Source: Opitutaceae bacterium (GTDB lineage Bacteria; Verrucomicrobiota; Verrucomicrobiia; Opitutales; Opitutaceae). Taken from it: a DNA stretch of 64,000 nt. The stretch is from contig JANQRT010000068.1 in assembly GCA_028284385.1 (NCBI GenBank), positions 124,001 through 188,000 on the forward strand. The letters run 5' to 3'. The position numbers were made by a program, and so were the translations under genes. This document shows positions 33,407-41,537 of this stretch, piece by piece. Position 1 is the stretch's first letter; each line of letters opens with the position of its first letter. The notes below the pieces were generated by a model. That model searched no databases. It saw only the letters and a list, made by a program, of their open reading frames with translations, and was not told the DNA's origin.

Positions 33407-35818
33407 ATGATTAGAAAACTGTCCATCTCCTTTCTGGCCTCAAGCCTGCTTGCCGTTTCCGCGTATTCGGAAGAATTCTACAAACTTCCGCCACAAGAGG
33501 TGATCGACATCATCGACGCGCCGCCCCTTCCTCGAGCAAGCATCAACCCCACGGGCGACCTGATGCTTCTGGTCGAGTACGAGTCTCTGCCATCTATCGC
33601 CTACATGTCTCAACCGCTTCTTAGGCTAGCAGGAACGAGGATCACGCCCAACAGCAATAGTCGACAGCAGACATCCTTCGTCACGGGACTGATCGTTAAA
33701 TCCATCGATGGTGGATCTGAAAAGCGTATCCAGCTTCCGGATCAGGCCAAGATGGGCACAGCCCGATGGTCCATCGATGGACAGTGGATCGCCTTCTCTG
33801 TGCTGCAAGAAACGGGATTCGAGCTCTGGGTAGCCAATGCGTCAACGGGAGAAAGCAAGCGACTGACTGGACCTGATTTGAATGCCACGCTTAATTCTGG
33901 ATTCGCCTGGCTGCCTGAAAATCGCCTCCTCGCCTACACCGTATTGAAAAATCGAGGACAAGCTCCCCGGAATTCAAACGTCCCGCTTGGGCCCAATATT
34001 CAGGAAACCTCCGGAAGATTCGCGACCGTTCGCACCTACCAGGACCTCTTGCAGACGCCTCACGATGCGGAGCTCTTTAAATATTACGCCACCTCCCAAA
34101 TCCAGGAAATCGATATCGACACCGGGAAAAGCAGGGAGATTGGAGGTCCCGATGTCTATTCCTACGTAAATCCTTCGCCGGACGGAGAGCTGCTTCTCGT
34201 CAATCGAATCAAAGAGCCCTATTCCTTCAGCGTACCCTACTACGCCTTTCCGCAAAGCAGTGAAATCTGGGATAGAGACGGCCATCTCGTCCACCTCTTC
34301 GCGGATCATCCGCTGAGAGACGAAGTGCCCATTCGAGGCGTCCCCACGGGTCCGCGTTCGATAAGATGGCGTCCACTCAATCCCGCCACATTGGTATGGG
34401 TCGAGGCCTTGGATGGAGGCGATCCCGAAAACGAGGCGCCGTTTCGCGACAAGCTCATGTCGCAGGCAGCGCCCTTTGCTTCGCCGCCTTCTGAAATCAC
34501 GAAAATCGAGCACCGTTATGCCGGCATCTCGTGGCTGCAGGAAGAAGGGCTGGCCTTGCTTACGGAACGAGACTGGAAGCGGAGATGGAAAACCGTATCG
34601 CTCATCAACGTCGACGATGCGAACTACCCATCGAAAAAGATCATCGATATCAGCTATCAGGATCGCTACAACGATCCAGGCCGTACCATCTTCACCACTA
34701 CGGACCGCGGAGAGTACCTTGTCATACAAGACGGCGATTCGATCTTCCTCTCCGGCAGCGGCGCTTCCCCCAAGGGCGACCTTCCCTTCCTGGACCGGAT
34801 GAATCTGCAAAGCGGAGAAAGCGAGCGCCTCTTTCATTGCGCCGAAGGAAGCTACGAAATCTTCATCGACTTCGTCGGCAGTTCCAGCGAGCGCATCGTC
34901 ACCCGCTACGAATCGAAAACCGAGCCGCCCAATTACTACCTTCGCGACTTGAAACGCGGCACGCGGCAGGCCTTGACCGATTTCAAGGATCCGGCTCCTC
35001 AAATGACCGGCATGCGCAAGCAGCTATTGAAGTATCATCGCAACGATGGCGTCGAGCTCTCCGGCACTCTGTATTTGCCCAAAGACTACAAAGAGGGTGA
35101 TCGCTTGCCCTGCGTGATCTGGGCCTATCCTCTCGAATACCAGGACAACAAGGTCGCCGGCCAAGTTCGCGGCTCGCCCAGCCGCTTTACTCAGTTCCGC
35201 GGCACCTCCCAACTCTTCTACGTCACCCAAGGCTACGCCGTCCTCGACGGCGCTCAGATACCCGTCATCGGCGATCCCAAGACGATGAACGACACCTTCA
35301 TCGAGCAGAATGTCGCCGGCCTCAAAGCCGCCATCGACAAGCTGGACGAGATGGGCGTCATCGACACCGAACGAATCGGCGTGGGAGGCCACAGCTACGG
35401 CGCTTTCATGACGGCGAACCTATTGGCCCACTGCGATCTGGTCGCGGCCGGCGTGGCTCGCAGCGGAGCCTATAACCGCACTCTCACCCCCTTCGGCTTT
35501 CAAAGCGAACGGCGCACCCTTTGGCAAGCTCCCGAGACCTACTTCAAGGTTTCTCCCTTCATGCACGCTCATAAAATCAATGAACCCATTTTGCTGATAC
35601 ACGGCGAGGCCGACAACAATTCCGGCACCTTCCCCATGCAATCCCAACGTCTCTATCACGCCCTCAAAGGTCACGGAGCGACCGCCCGACTCGTCATGCT
35701 GCCCAACGAGAGCCACGGCTACCGAGCCCGGGAATCCGTCCTCCACACGCTGGCCGAAATGTTCGAATGGTTCGACCGATACGTGAACAACAAGCCGAGC
35801 GAGGAGAATTCTTTGTAA
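33407..35818 (+). CDS. Exported S9-family (prolyl-oligopeptidase-like) serine peptidase
   Basis: An 803-residue protein with a signal peptide (KLSISFLASSLLAVSAYS), a long beta-propeller part (about 60-530) and a C-terminal alpha/beta hydrolase domain. The catalytic triad is visible as Ser663 (GGHSYGAFM), Asp736 (LIHGEADNNSG) and His770 (PNESHGYRA). The C-terminal sequence, with YTKxFP-like SGTFPMQSQRLYHALKGHG, is closest in style to glutamyl endopeptidase/S9D members. It would degrade small peptides in the periplasm. It is a single gene: 182 bp of empty sequence precede it and a palindromic repeat follows. Confidence 0.88.
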   Translation: MIRKLSISFLASSLLAVSAYSEEFYKLPPQEVIDIIDAPPLPRASINPTGDLMLLVEYESLPSIAYMSQPLLRLAGTRITPNSNSRQQTSFVTGLIVKSIDGGSEKRIQLPDQAKMGTARWSIDGQWIAFSVLQETGFELWVANASTGESKRLTGPDLNATLNSGFAWLPENRLLAYTVLKNRGQAPRNSNVPLGPNIQETSGRFATVRTYQDLLQTPHDAELFKYYATSQIQEIDIDTGKSREIGGPDVYSYVNPSPDGELLLVNRIKEPYSFSVPYYAFPQSSEIWDRDGHLVHLFADHPLRDEVPIRGVPTGPRSIRWRPLNPATLVWVEALDGGDPENEAPFRDKLMSQAAPFASPPSEITKIEHRYAGISWLQEEGLALLTERDWKRRWKTVSLINVDDANYPSKKIIDISYQDRYNDPGRTIFTTTDRGEYLVIQDGDSIFLSGSGASPKGDLPFLDRMNLQSGESERLFHCAEGSYEIFIDFVGSSSERIVTRYESKTEPPNYYLRDLKRGTRQALTDFKDPAPQMTGMRKQLLKYHRNDGVELSGTLYLPKDYKEGDRLPCVIWAYPLEYQDNKVAGQVRGSPSRFTQFRGTSQLFYVTQGYAVLDGAQIPVIGDPKTMNDTFIEQNVAGLKAAIDKLDEMGVIDTERIGVGGHSYGAFMTANLLAHCDLVAAGVARSGAYNRTLTPFGFQSERRTLWQAPETYFKVSPFMHAHKINEPILLIHGEADNNSGTFPMQSQRLYHALKGHGATARLVMLPNESHGYRARESVLHTLAEMFEWFDRYVNNKPSEENSL

Positions 35819-35880
35819 CTAGTATTAAACTACGGACAGGAAATCCCTAGCGGCGACGGCTGTCGCCAATGGCCTCTCTC

Positions 35881-36120
35881 TTAGAGAGTGTCCAAAAAAT
35901 CAATTCTAATGCAATTTTGCACGATGGTAGGGAGGCTTGTCCCCAAGCCTCCGCTTCGGATGCATTTATACGGAGGCTTGGGGACAAGCCTCCCTACCTC
36001 GATTCTCGAAGGTGGCGCGAGACGTCCTCGACTCGCGTTCGACCATTGTAAAAACGCGTCGAGGACGACGCGTTCCACCTCTTTGGATACTTTTTAGACA
36101 CTTTCTAAGACACTCTCTTA
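35881..36120. repeat. Composite palindromic intergenic element (two nested inverted repeats)
   Basis: The left end TTAGAGAGTGTCCAAAAAAT is inverted at the right end (TTTTTAGACACTTTC and GACACTCTCTTA, the latter closing at 36120). Inside, 35926-35953 and 35971-35998 are a perfect 28-bp inverted repeat (GGTAGGGAGGCTTGTCCCCA... with its complement). A second imperfect palindrome around CGTCCTCGACTCGCG / CGCGTCGAGGACG follows. It has no coding capacity and abuts the stop of the minus-strand gene ending at 36118. It looks like a MITE or REP-type element, related to those at 23700 and 37984. Confidence 0.8.
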
Positions 36121-37053
36121 CTGACGAGCTTTTATCGCGTTGACGAGAAGGGTGTTCGCCCGCTCCAAAACGTCTATCGCCTGTCTTTCGTACTTTTTGG
36201 TATCGATGCTCAGCAGTAGTCCCACATTCGATCTCGAATTCTTGAAGCCTTGGAAGCTGCTCTGATTTACTGTTTCGAGACTGCCGACCGACTCTTCGAC
36301 ATACACATGCTCGTTAATGCGAATGAAGCCGGTCCTGTTGTGTTTGGGCCAAATATCCACACCTGAGTTCCAATAAATGGATACGCCTTCGAGAAACTTC
36401 ACTCCCGACTTTAGGTAGACTTCGTTCATGAAGTCGTTCTTCGCTTTTCCTTTACTGGGATCGAGGTATCCGAAGTGCACTAGGTAGTTCACATTCAAAG
36501 CGGGAAAGCCGAGCTCTTTGCCCGCCAGGCCAAAATGATTCTGACGAGTCGGTTCGACAACGGAAAACCCCGTGGCAGGCACCGTTCGGCTCGTTACATT
36601 GCCAAACGCCTCATATGGAGACTGGTTGTCCTTGATTCCTGGCGACATGAATCCCGACAGAACCTTTTGTGTGTATTTCGAGACGCCTTCCGTAAAATTC
36701 GGAGTCTTTACCTCGATACCAGCCGCTTCCAGCTTGCCCTTGAAATCCTTCCAGGCATGATCAGTGATCTTCTGCATCAGCTGGTCGTTCAAGCCCTCTG
36801 TCTTGACCGCCATGGTTGACTTCGAAGCTCCATCCAGCTTCTTCCACTTATCTTTGTAAGCCGCTGCCGTTTTCCAGTCCGCAGTGGCGAAACTCACATT
36901 GAACTGAGCGATGTGAGCCGTCCCTTTCATCGATTTGAAAAGCTTGTCGTTCTGCATCCGCAGAGCATCGCCAGCATGAACGGCCACTGACGAAAAAATG
37001 CAGGCGAAGAGAGATAGAAGCGTAAGGTGTTTTAGTGAGATCATTTGTGCCAA
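36118..37053 (-). CDS. Secreted protein of unknown function
   Basis: A 311-residue protein with a signal peptide (LTLLSLFACIFSSVAVHAGD); the start may be Met1 or Met4. No family was recognised. Visible segments include AHIAQFNVSFATADWKTAAA near the mature N-terminus, SKYTQKVLSGFMSPG, TGFSVVEPTRQNHFGLAGKE, and ALNVNYLVHFGYLDPSKGK. Alternating strands in the middle suggest a beta-rich domain, and the C-terminus is helical (YERQAIDVLERANTLLVNAI). Its stop sits at the edge of the palindromic element at 35881-36120. It is not in an operon; the neighbour at 37170 is divergent. Confidence 0.6.
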   Translation of the reverse strand: MAQMISLKHLTLLSLFACIFSSVAVHAGDALRMQNDKLFKSMKGTAHIAQFNVSFATADWKTAAAYKDKWKKLDGASKSTMAVKTEGLNDQLMQKITDHAWKDFKGKLEAAGIEVKTPNFTEGVSKYTQKVLSGFMSPGIKDNQSPYEAFGNVTSRTVPATGFSVVEPTRQNHFGLAGKELGFPALNVNYLVHFGYLDPSKGKAKNDFMNEVYLKSGVKFLEGVSIYWNSGVDIWPKHNRTGFIRINEHVYVEESVGSLETVNQSSFQGFKNSRSNVGLLLSIDTKKYERQAIDVLERANTLLVNAIKARQ

Positions 37054-37169
37054 AAGATTCGGTTAAAAAGCCGAAAACCTGAAGTAATTCGATCATCCTT
37101 AGCAAGTTAATCTCGCAGTCTGGAAGGAGGAGCTGGCTTTTGGCCATCGGATTTGAGATTCCTTAAGGC

Positions 37170-37925
37170 ATGGCTTCCAAGAAGGAACAGATCAGGACCT
37201 TGCTCAAGGGCATCGAGACTGGGGACCCGCAAGCGGCGGCTGTAGTCAACGAAAACAAATACATACAGCACAATCCGCTTACCAAAACCGGTAACGTCGG
37301 CCTGGCCGAACTGTTCAAGCGATTGGCCAAAACCAATCCCCGCGTGGAGATCGTTCGGGCTTTCGAGGATGGGAACTTTGTCTTCGCCCACACCGACTAC
37401 GATTTCAATGTCGTCGAGGTCGGCTTCGAAGTCTTTCGTTTCGAAGACGGCTTGGTCGTTGAACATTGGGACAATCTCCAGCTCAAGCCGAGCGGTCCCA
37501 ATCCCTCCGGCCATACCATGCTGGACGGCCCCACAGAAGCCGAGGATTTGGACAAGACCGAAGCGAACCGAGAACTCGCCCGATCCTTCATCGAGGACGT
37601 CTTGGTAAACAAACGGCTGGAGCTTCTAGAGCGCTACATCGACTCGCAAGCCTACATCGAGCACAATCCCAACATGGCCGACGGATTGCCTCAACTGCGA
37701 GAAGAGCTGTCGAACAACCGAGGCAGGCGACGCTACCAGACGATTCATCGCGTCCTCGCGGAAGGCAGCTTCGTCCTCTGCGTCACGGAAGGCTTTCACG
37801 GAGACGAGCACGTGTCGTTCTACGACCTCTTCCGCATCGCGGAGGGCAAGATCGTGGAGCACTGGGACACCGTAGACGAAGTCCCGCCGCGCGACCAATG
37901 GGTTAACGACAATGGGAAATTCTAA
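37170..37925 (+). CDS. Double SnoaL/NTF2-like protein
   Basis: A 251-residue cytoplasmic protein made of two SnoaL-like (NTF2-fold) domains. The first spans about 5-105, with YIQHNPLTKTGNVGL, FVFAHTDY and GLVVEHWDNLQ. The second spans about 130-240, with YIEHNPNMADGLPQL, FVLCVTEGFHGDEHVSFYDL, FRIAEGKIVEHWDTV. The IxHNP and VEHWD motifs occur in both halves. Such proteins act as small isomerases, cyclases or hydrolases, or bind small ligands. The duplication into one chain makes an intramolecular dimer likely. The substrate is unknown, and the gene stands alone, divergent from the secreted protein at 36118. Confidence 0.78.
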   Translation: MASKKEQIRTLLKGIETGDPQAAAVVNENKYIQHNPLTKTGNVGLAELFKRLAKTNPRVEIVRAFEDGNFVFAHTDYDFNVVEVGFEVFRFEDGLVVEHWDNLQLKPSGPNPSGHTMLDGPTEAEDLDKTEANRELARSFIEDVLVNKRLELLERYIDSQAYIEHNPNMADGLPQLREELSNNRGRRRYQTIHRVLAEGSFVLCVTEGFHGDEHVSFYDLFRIAEGKIVEHWDTVDEVPPRDQWVNDNGKF

Positions 37926-37983
37926 AGCCCGAAAATTTAAACCATCGCCCCCGTCGATGAAGGCATCATCCCAGCGTATTCGG

Positions 37984-38137
37984 ATTTATTGGACAATCTC
38001 TTAGAAAGTGTCAAATAAATGGTGCAAAAGGTAGGGACGGACTGCCAGGCCGTCCGAAAAGATAGGCTTGTTTGCGGCTCGCCCGGCGGTCGAGCCCCTA
38101 CCTCCTGACGCATAAATCGACTTATCGGACAGTCTCT
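37984..38137. repeat. Palindromic intergenic element next to the amine oxidase stop
   Basis: Left end TTATTGGACAATCTCTTAGA then AAGTGTC; right end TTATCGGACAGTCTCTTAAG. The core holds GGTAGGGACGG (38030-38040) and CCCCTACC (38095-38102) in inverted order. It is the same family as the element at 35881. Its right end runs directly into the stop codon of the amine oxidase gene, so it may have shaped that gene's 3' end. Confidence 0.65.
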
Positions 38138-39366
38138 TAAGAATAGGGAAGCGTGATGGTATGGAGGGCCTTTTCTACGAGTTCCTCATCGGAGAGCTCG
38201 GCGAGGTCCAGAGCGGGTTGACCTCCGTTGAAAGCCATGATGATGGGGTGATTGAAATATCGATACAAGTTGAGCCATTGATTGAATTGGCCGGGTGGCA
38301 GATCGTTTTCCGGCGTAGCAATCCAGGTCGCGTCTAAATCCCAGAACGGCTCTTTGAATTGCAGATACAGCTTGTCCAGAGTGCCCATACCGAGCCGATT
38401 GATGGCCCGCGTTTTATCTTTAGGTAATTCAGGATCAAAGTTAATGACTCCTTCTTTCAGGACGCCGAGCGGTACTGTGACAAGGACCGCGTCGAATGAT
38501 TGATCGCCCGATTGCGAAGTGGCCACTGTCGCCTTTTCATCCGCATAGCGGATCGCTTCGACGTTTGTATTCAGATTTATCTTATATTCGCCTTTGAAGG
38601 CGTCGAGGATCGGCGCGTAGCCTTCTGGAAAAACGACTTCGGGTCCCCCATAATCGCTAGAAGCCAGATAGGCCAGTCGATTGATTTTCTCGATGCTCGC
38701 TCCGGCGCTGTGTTGCACGCTGACCACGTCTTCCAACCAAGGCGGCGCCTCGGAATCGTTTATCCTCCGTCCATCGCGTCTTCTGATGATGTATTCATCG
38801 TCTGTTTCGACGAGAGTCTGATTCTGAGCCTGGGCCAGCTTGGTCAATGGATTCCGCTTAGTGCCGTGTATCCAACTAGCTCCCAAGTCTAGAGGGGTGC
38901 CCAAGCGATCCTCCGTCCAAATTCTTCCACCAATGCGATCGCGCCCTTCAAAGACCTCTACCTCGATGCCGTTCTCGGAGAGGCTCTTGGCTGCGGTGAG
39001 GCCGCTCATGCCAGCCCCTATGACAGCAATACGCTTCGCCCTCCCTTGCAAAATCGATTCCGCCACCCGCAAGCCGGATTCGTGAGCGGCGTGCACGGTG
39101 CTGTTCCGATGGGGATGAGTGGCTTCGCCTGCGAAGAAAAGAGAATCGCCGACAGGCTTTTCGAGAGCCCGGATATCGCGTCGCCGAGACCCTTTGGCTA
39201 TGTACGAATACGACCCGAACGAAAAAGGGTCTTGGCTCCAATTCGTTCGTATGTAGCCCAACAGCTCGAACTCTTTCTTCTGCTGCGCTCTCAGCCACGG
39301 GGTGAAGCTCAAGGCCACGCCTCCGACTACCGTTCTAATCGCCTCGCGCCGATTCATTCTTTTCAT
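38137..39366 (-). CDS. Flavin-containing amine oxidase, apparently circularly permuted, exported
   Basis: A 409-residue protein of the monoamine/polyamine oxidase family with its parts in an unusual order. A Tat-like signal (NRREAIRTVVGG, residues 5-16) is followed at about 36-107 by the segment that normally ends these enzymes: GYIRTNWSQDPFSFGSYSYI, then PVGDSLFFAGEAT and STVHAAHESGLRVAESIL. Only then, at 112-135, comes the usual N-terminal FAD-binding start RIAVIGAGMSGLTAAKSL, then GRDRIGGRI and DLGASWIHG. The substrate domain follows (VTVPLGVLKEG, LGMGTLDKLYLQF), and the protein ends at ALHTITLPYS, exactly where the moved segment would normally follow. Each segment occurs once. It probably oxidises amines with FAD outside the cytoplasm. 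Confidence 0.8.
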   Translation of the reverse strand: MKRMNRREAIRTVVGGVALSFTPWLRAQQKKEFELLGYIRTNWSQDPFSFGSYSYIAKGSRRRDIRALEKPVGDSLFFAGEATHPHRNSTVHAAHESGLRVAESILQGRAKRIAVIGAGMSGLTAAKSLSENGIEVEVFEGRDRIGGRIWTEDRLGTPLDLGASWIHGTKRNPLTKLAQAQNQTLVETDDEYIIRRRDGRRINDSEAPPWLEDVVSVQHSAGASIEKINRLAYLASSDYGGPEVVFPEGYAPILDAFKGEYKINLNTNVEAIRYADEKATVATSQSGDQSFDAVLVTVPLGVLKEGVINFDPELPKDKTRAINRLGMGTLDKLYLQFKEPFWDLDATWIATPENDLPPGQFNQWLNLYRYFNHPIIMAFNGGQPALDLAELSDEELVEKALHTITLPYS

Positions 39367-39408
39367 TTTTTATGAACCAATGCAATGCGCGAGCAAGCCC
39401 AACCTATA

Positions 39409-39519
39409 TTCCTCCACGACTGCGACCATATCCGTCTAACCGCTACGTGTTCGAACGAGCACTACACCATCGGCTTCCCCCCCTTCGAGGTGAGAATTTC
39501 TCCGGCGGATCCGAACTAG
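39409..39519 (+). pseudogene. C-terminal fossil of a second fumarylacetoacetase gene
   Basis: In one frame this stretch reads FLHDCDHIRLTATCSNEHYT then IGFPPFEVRISPADPN and stops at TAG (39517-39519). It aligns without gaps to the end of the intact fahA (FLQDGDQVRLTAACASDHYT, IGFAPVEGSITPADP). No other part of a fahA gene precedes it. It is a remnant of a paralogue, located between the amine oxidase start and the first copy of a 99-bp direct repeat. Confidence 0.8.
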
Positions 39520-39520
39520 G

Positions 39521-39619
39521 GGAAGGGGCCATTGATATCATTTGGAAGTCTCGCTGACTTTTTCCTTAGGGATTATGGAGAAAACTGAATTCTGAACGTC
39601 GACCCCTTTGCCTTCCCTG
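39521..39619 (+). repeat. Direct repeat, left copy, flanking the sigma-factor gene
   Basis: About 99 bp (starting GGAAGGGGCC, containing ATATCATTTGGAAG, TTAGGGATTAT and ACTGAATTCTGAAC) that recur at 41439-41537 with roughly 80% or more identity. The left copy starts 1 bp after the stop of the fahA fossil; the right copy starts at once after the stop of the sigma gene. Confidence 0.8.
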
Positions 39620-39710
39620 AGACGATAGTCGTTTCAACGGCTGGGAGCTTTCCTTTTCCCGAAAATTTTTGTGCGGTTTGGGAGGGTAGTGTATGTAACA
39701 GGGTGTAGTT

Positions 39711-41438
39711 ATGATCGAAGATAGTGCGTTGCTGAGCGAGTATTGCAAAACGGGGGCGGAGGACGCTTTTACGGAACTGGTACGGAGGCATGTGGATTTG
39801 GTGTATTCCGTCGCTTTGCGGCATGTCGGATATGATCGTCACTTGGCGGAGGATGTTTCTCAAGAGGTCTTTTGCGCATTAGCCCGGAAGGCTTCCTCTT
39901 TGAGGAGAGATGTCGTGTTGGGGAGTTGGCTTTGCCGCAGCGCGCATTTTGAAGCTAGGAATTTGATGAAGAATGCGAAGAGGCGGCGGCTTCGGGAAGA
40001 GGAGTCGGAGAAGATGCGTAGATTGAGCGAACCTGGAATCGAGGAGATCGATCCCGATAGGGTTCGACCCATCTTGGACGAGGCCATTGGCGAGTTGGGG
40101 AAGTCTGATCGGAGCGCTGTATGGCTGCGCTATTTCGAGGATCGAAGCTATACCGATATTGGAGAGAGGCTCCAGTTGAGCGAGAATGCAGCACGTATGC
40201 GGGTGAAGCGAGCTTTGGATAAACTGGGAGCCCTCGTGGCGCGTCGGGGAATTACTTCGACGACTGCGGCAATTGCCGCGGCCGTGGGTGGGCAAGCGAA
40301 CACGGCTGCTCCTGCGGGCATGGCGTCACTGCTGGCTAGCGGCGCTCTGGCCAAGGTTGCTGGAGGGGTGGGCGTAGCGAGTTTACTTTCGATATTTGGA
40401 TTTATGAATACGACGAAAGGAGTAGTCGCAATGGTTGTTATTGCGCTGGCGATGTCATCCGGAATCGTGATGCACTACAGGGGCGACCCGAAAGGAGAGT
40501 CGAGCGAGGACTTGTATGTAGAGGACTCCGTGTTGGCAAAGAAGAGTCGTACTAATTTAGCGAATACGATTGAGGTAGGTTATGGAGACGTTGAGGGAGA
40601 AACTTCGATTGTCGGAGAATCCAAAGACTTGTCCGAGGAGGAGCGTTTCGAGCTGTACAAGCGACACATCGACTATCTAATGGGGGAAGGTCCGCTTGAA
40701 AGCGGTCAGCCTTATGTCGGGCCCGCTACAGATGAGAACATGTTGAGGCAATTGCGTCCTTTTATCATCGACGTCTTCAATCGGCGAGATCATCGCATCG
40801 CTTATCGTCTCTTCGATGCGATTCCGAAGAAGCATATATATCGCTTGCATCGAAAGGGCGAAGGGGGGCGGTTTGAAACCGAATTGGTCAAGGGTCTTGA
40901 TAGGGAAGAGGTGAAGCGAATTCTCGGAGAAGTGAATCTTAGACCGCGGACGGGAGGCAGGATCGCCCATGCCGCGATTGCCTCGATGAGCGAAAATCTT
41001 CCCAAGGATGCGACACGCTGGGCCGCCGGGCTTCCAGACGCGTATGCGGGAGCGGCGGTAGGAACGATTTTCTACGAATGGGAAAAACGAGATCCGGATT
41101 TTGGATACGAAGCTCTGAAAACGCTTTCAGGACTCGACCGGTCGATCGATCTCGACGATCCTTTGCTTGTCGTTGCGGTGAGTGTTCGCAAAGAAACGGA
41201 GATGCTCTTGGAAATTCAGGGATTGATTAGAGACGAACGGAAGCGGGCGGATATCTATAAGATTCTTGCAGGGAACAATACTGGTAGAAGCTATGCGGAG
41301 CGTCTGGAGTGGATGACCATGGCGATCGAGGCTGTTCCCAACGACGCGACTTCGAAGTTCATGTACGAGCATATTTTGAGGGAGTGGTCGGAGAGAGATC
41401 CCGAGGCTGCTTTGAATTTTATCGAATCGAAGGGATGA
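39711..41438 (+). CDS. ECF-type RNA polymerase sigma factor with transmembrane anchor and extracytoplasmic C-terminal domain
   Basis: A 575-residue protein. Residues about 17-90 are sigma region 2 (DAFTELVRRHVDLVYSVALR, EDVSQEVFCALARKA, GSWLCRSAHFEARN) and 125-175 are region 4 (RSAVWLRYFEDRSYTDIGER, ENAARMRVKRALDKL). A Gly/Ala-rich linker and a membrane helix at 236-254 (KGVVAMVVIALAMSSGIVMH) lead to about 320 further helical residues, many in repeat-like units ending in WSERDPEAALNFI. ECF factors are usually ~190 residues, so the extension is large; it may act as a built-in anti-sigma or sensor. Such architectures are frequent in Verrucomicrobiota. The gene is flanked by 99-bp direct repeats and no separate anti-sigma gene is near. 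Confidence 0.88.
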   Translation: MIEDSALLSEYCKTGAEDAFTELVRRHVDLVYSVALRHVGYDRHLAEDVSQEVFCALARKASSLRRDVVLGSWLCRSAHFEARNLMKNAKRRRLREEESEKMRRLSEPGIEEIDPDRVRPILDEAIGELGKSDRSAVWLRYFEDRSYTDIGERLQLSENAARMRVKRALDKLGALVARRGITSTTAAIAAAVGGQANTAAPAGMASLLASGALAKVAGGVGVASLLSIFGFMNTTKGVVAMVVIALAMSSGIVMHYRGDPKGESSEDLYVEDSVLAKKSRTNLANTIEVGYGDVEGETSIVGESKDLSEEERFELYKRHIDYLMGEGPLESGQPYVGPATDENMLRQLRPFIIDVFNRRDHRIAYRLFDAIPKKHIYRLHRKGEGGRFETELVKGLDREEVKRILGEVNLRPRTGGRIAHAAIASMSENLPKDATRWAAGLPDAYAGAAVGTIFYEWEKRDPDFGYEALKTLSGLDRSIDLDDPLLVVAVSVRKETEMLLEIQGLIRDERKRADIYKILAGNNTGRSYAERLEWMTMAIEAVPNDATSKFMYEHILREWSERDPEAALNFIESKG

Positions 41439-41537
41439 GGAAGGAGCCTTTAATATCATTTGGAAGTTTCGCTGGCTCTTCTTTAGGGATTATAGAGAGA
41501 ACTGAATTCTGAACACTGACCCTTTTTGCCTCCTTAG
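41439..41537 (+). repeat. Direct repeat, right copy, flanking the sigma-factor gene
   Basis: This is the second copy of the 39521-39619 sequence (GGAAGGAGCC, ATATCATTTGGAAG, TTAGGGATTAT, ACTGAATTCTGAAC). The unit length between copies is 1918 bp. The copy marks the left edge of the AT-richer island that follows. Confidence 0.8.

Noticed and set aside
35881..36120. Palindromic element considered as a CRISPR or terminator array
   Set aside because: There are no regularly spaced direct repeats, and the long perfect inverted repeat fits a miniature element better.
39711..41438. Sigma gene with flanking direct repeats considered as a transposon
   Set aside because: The ~99-bp repeats are diverged, no transposase or inverted ends are present, and duplication explains them better.
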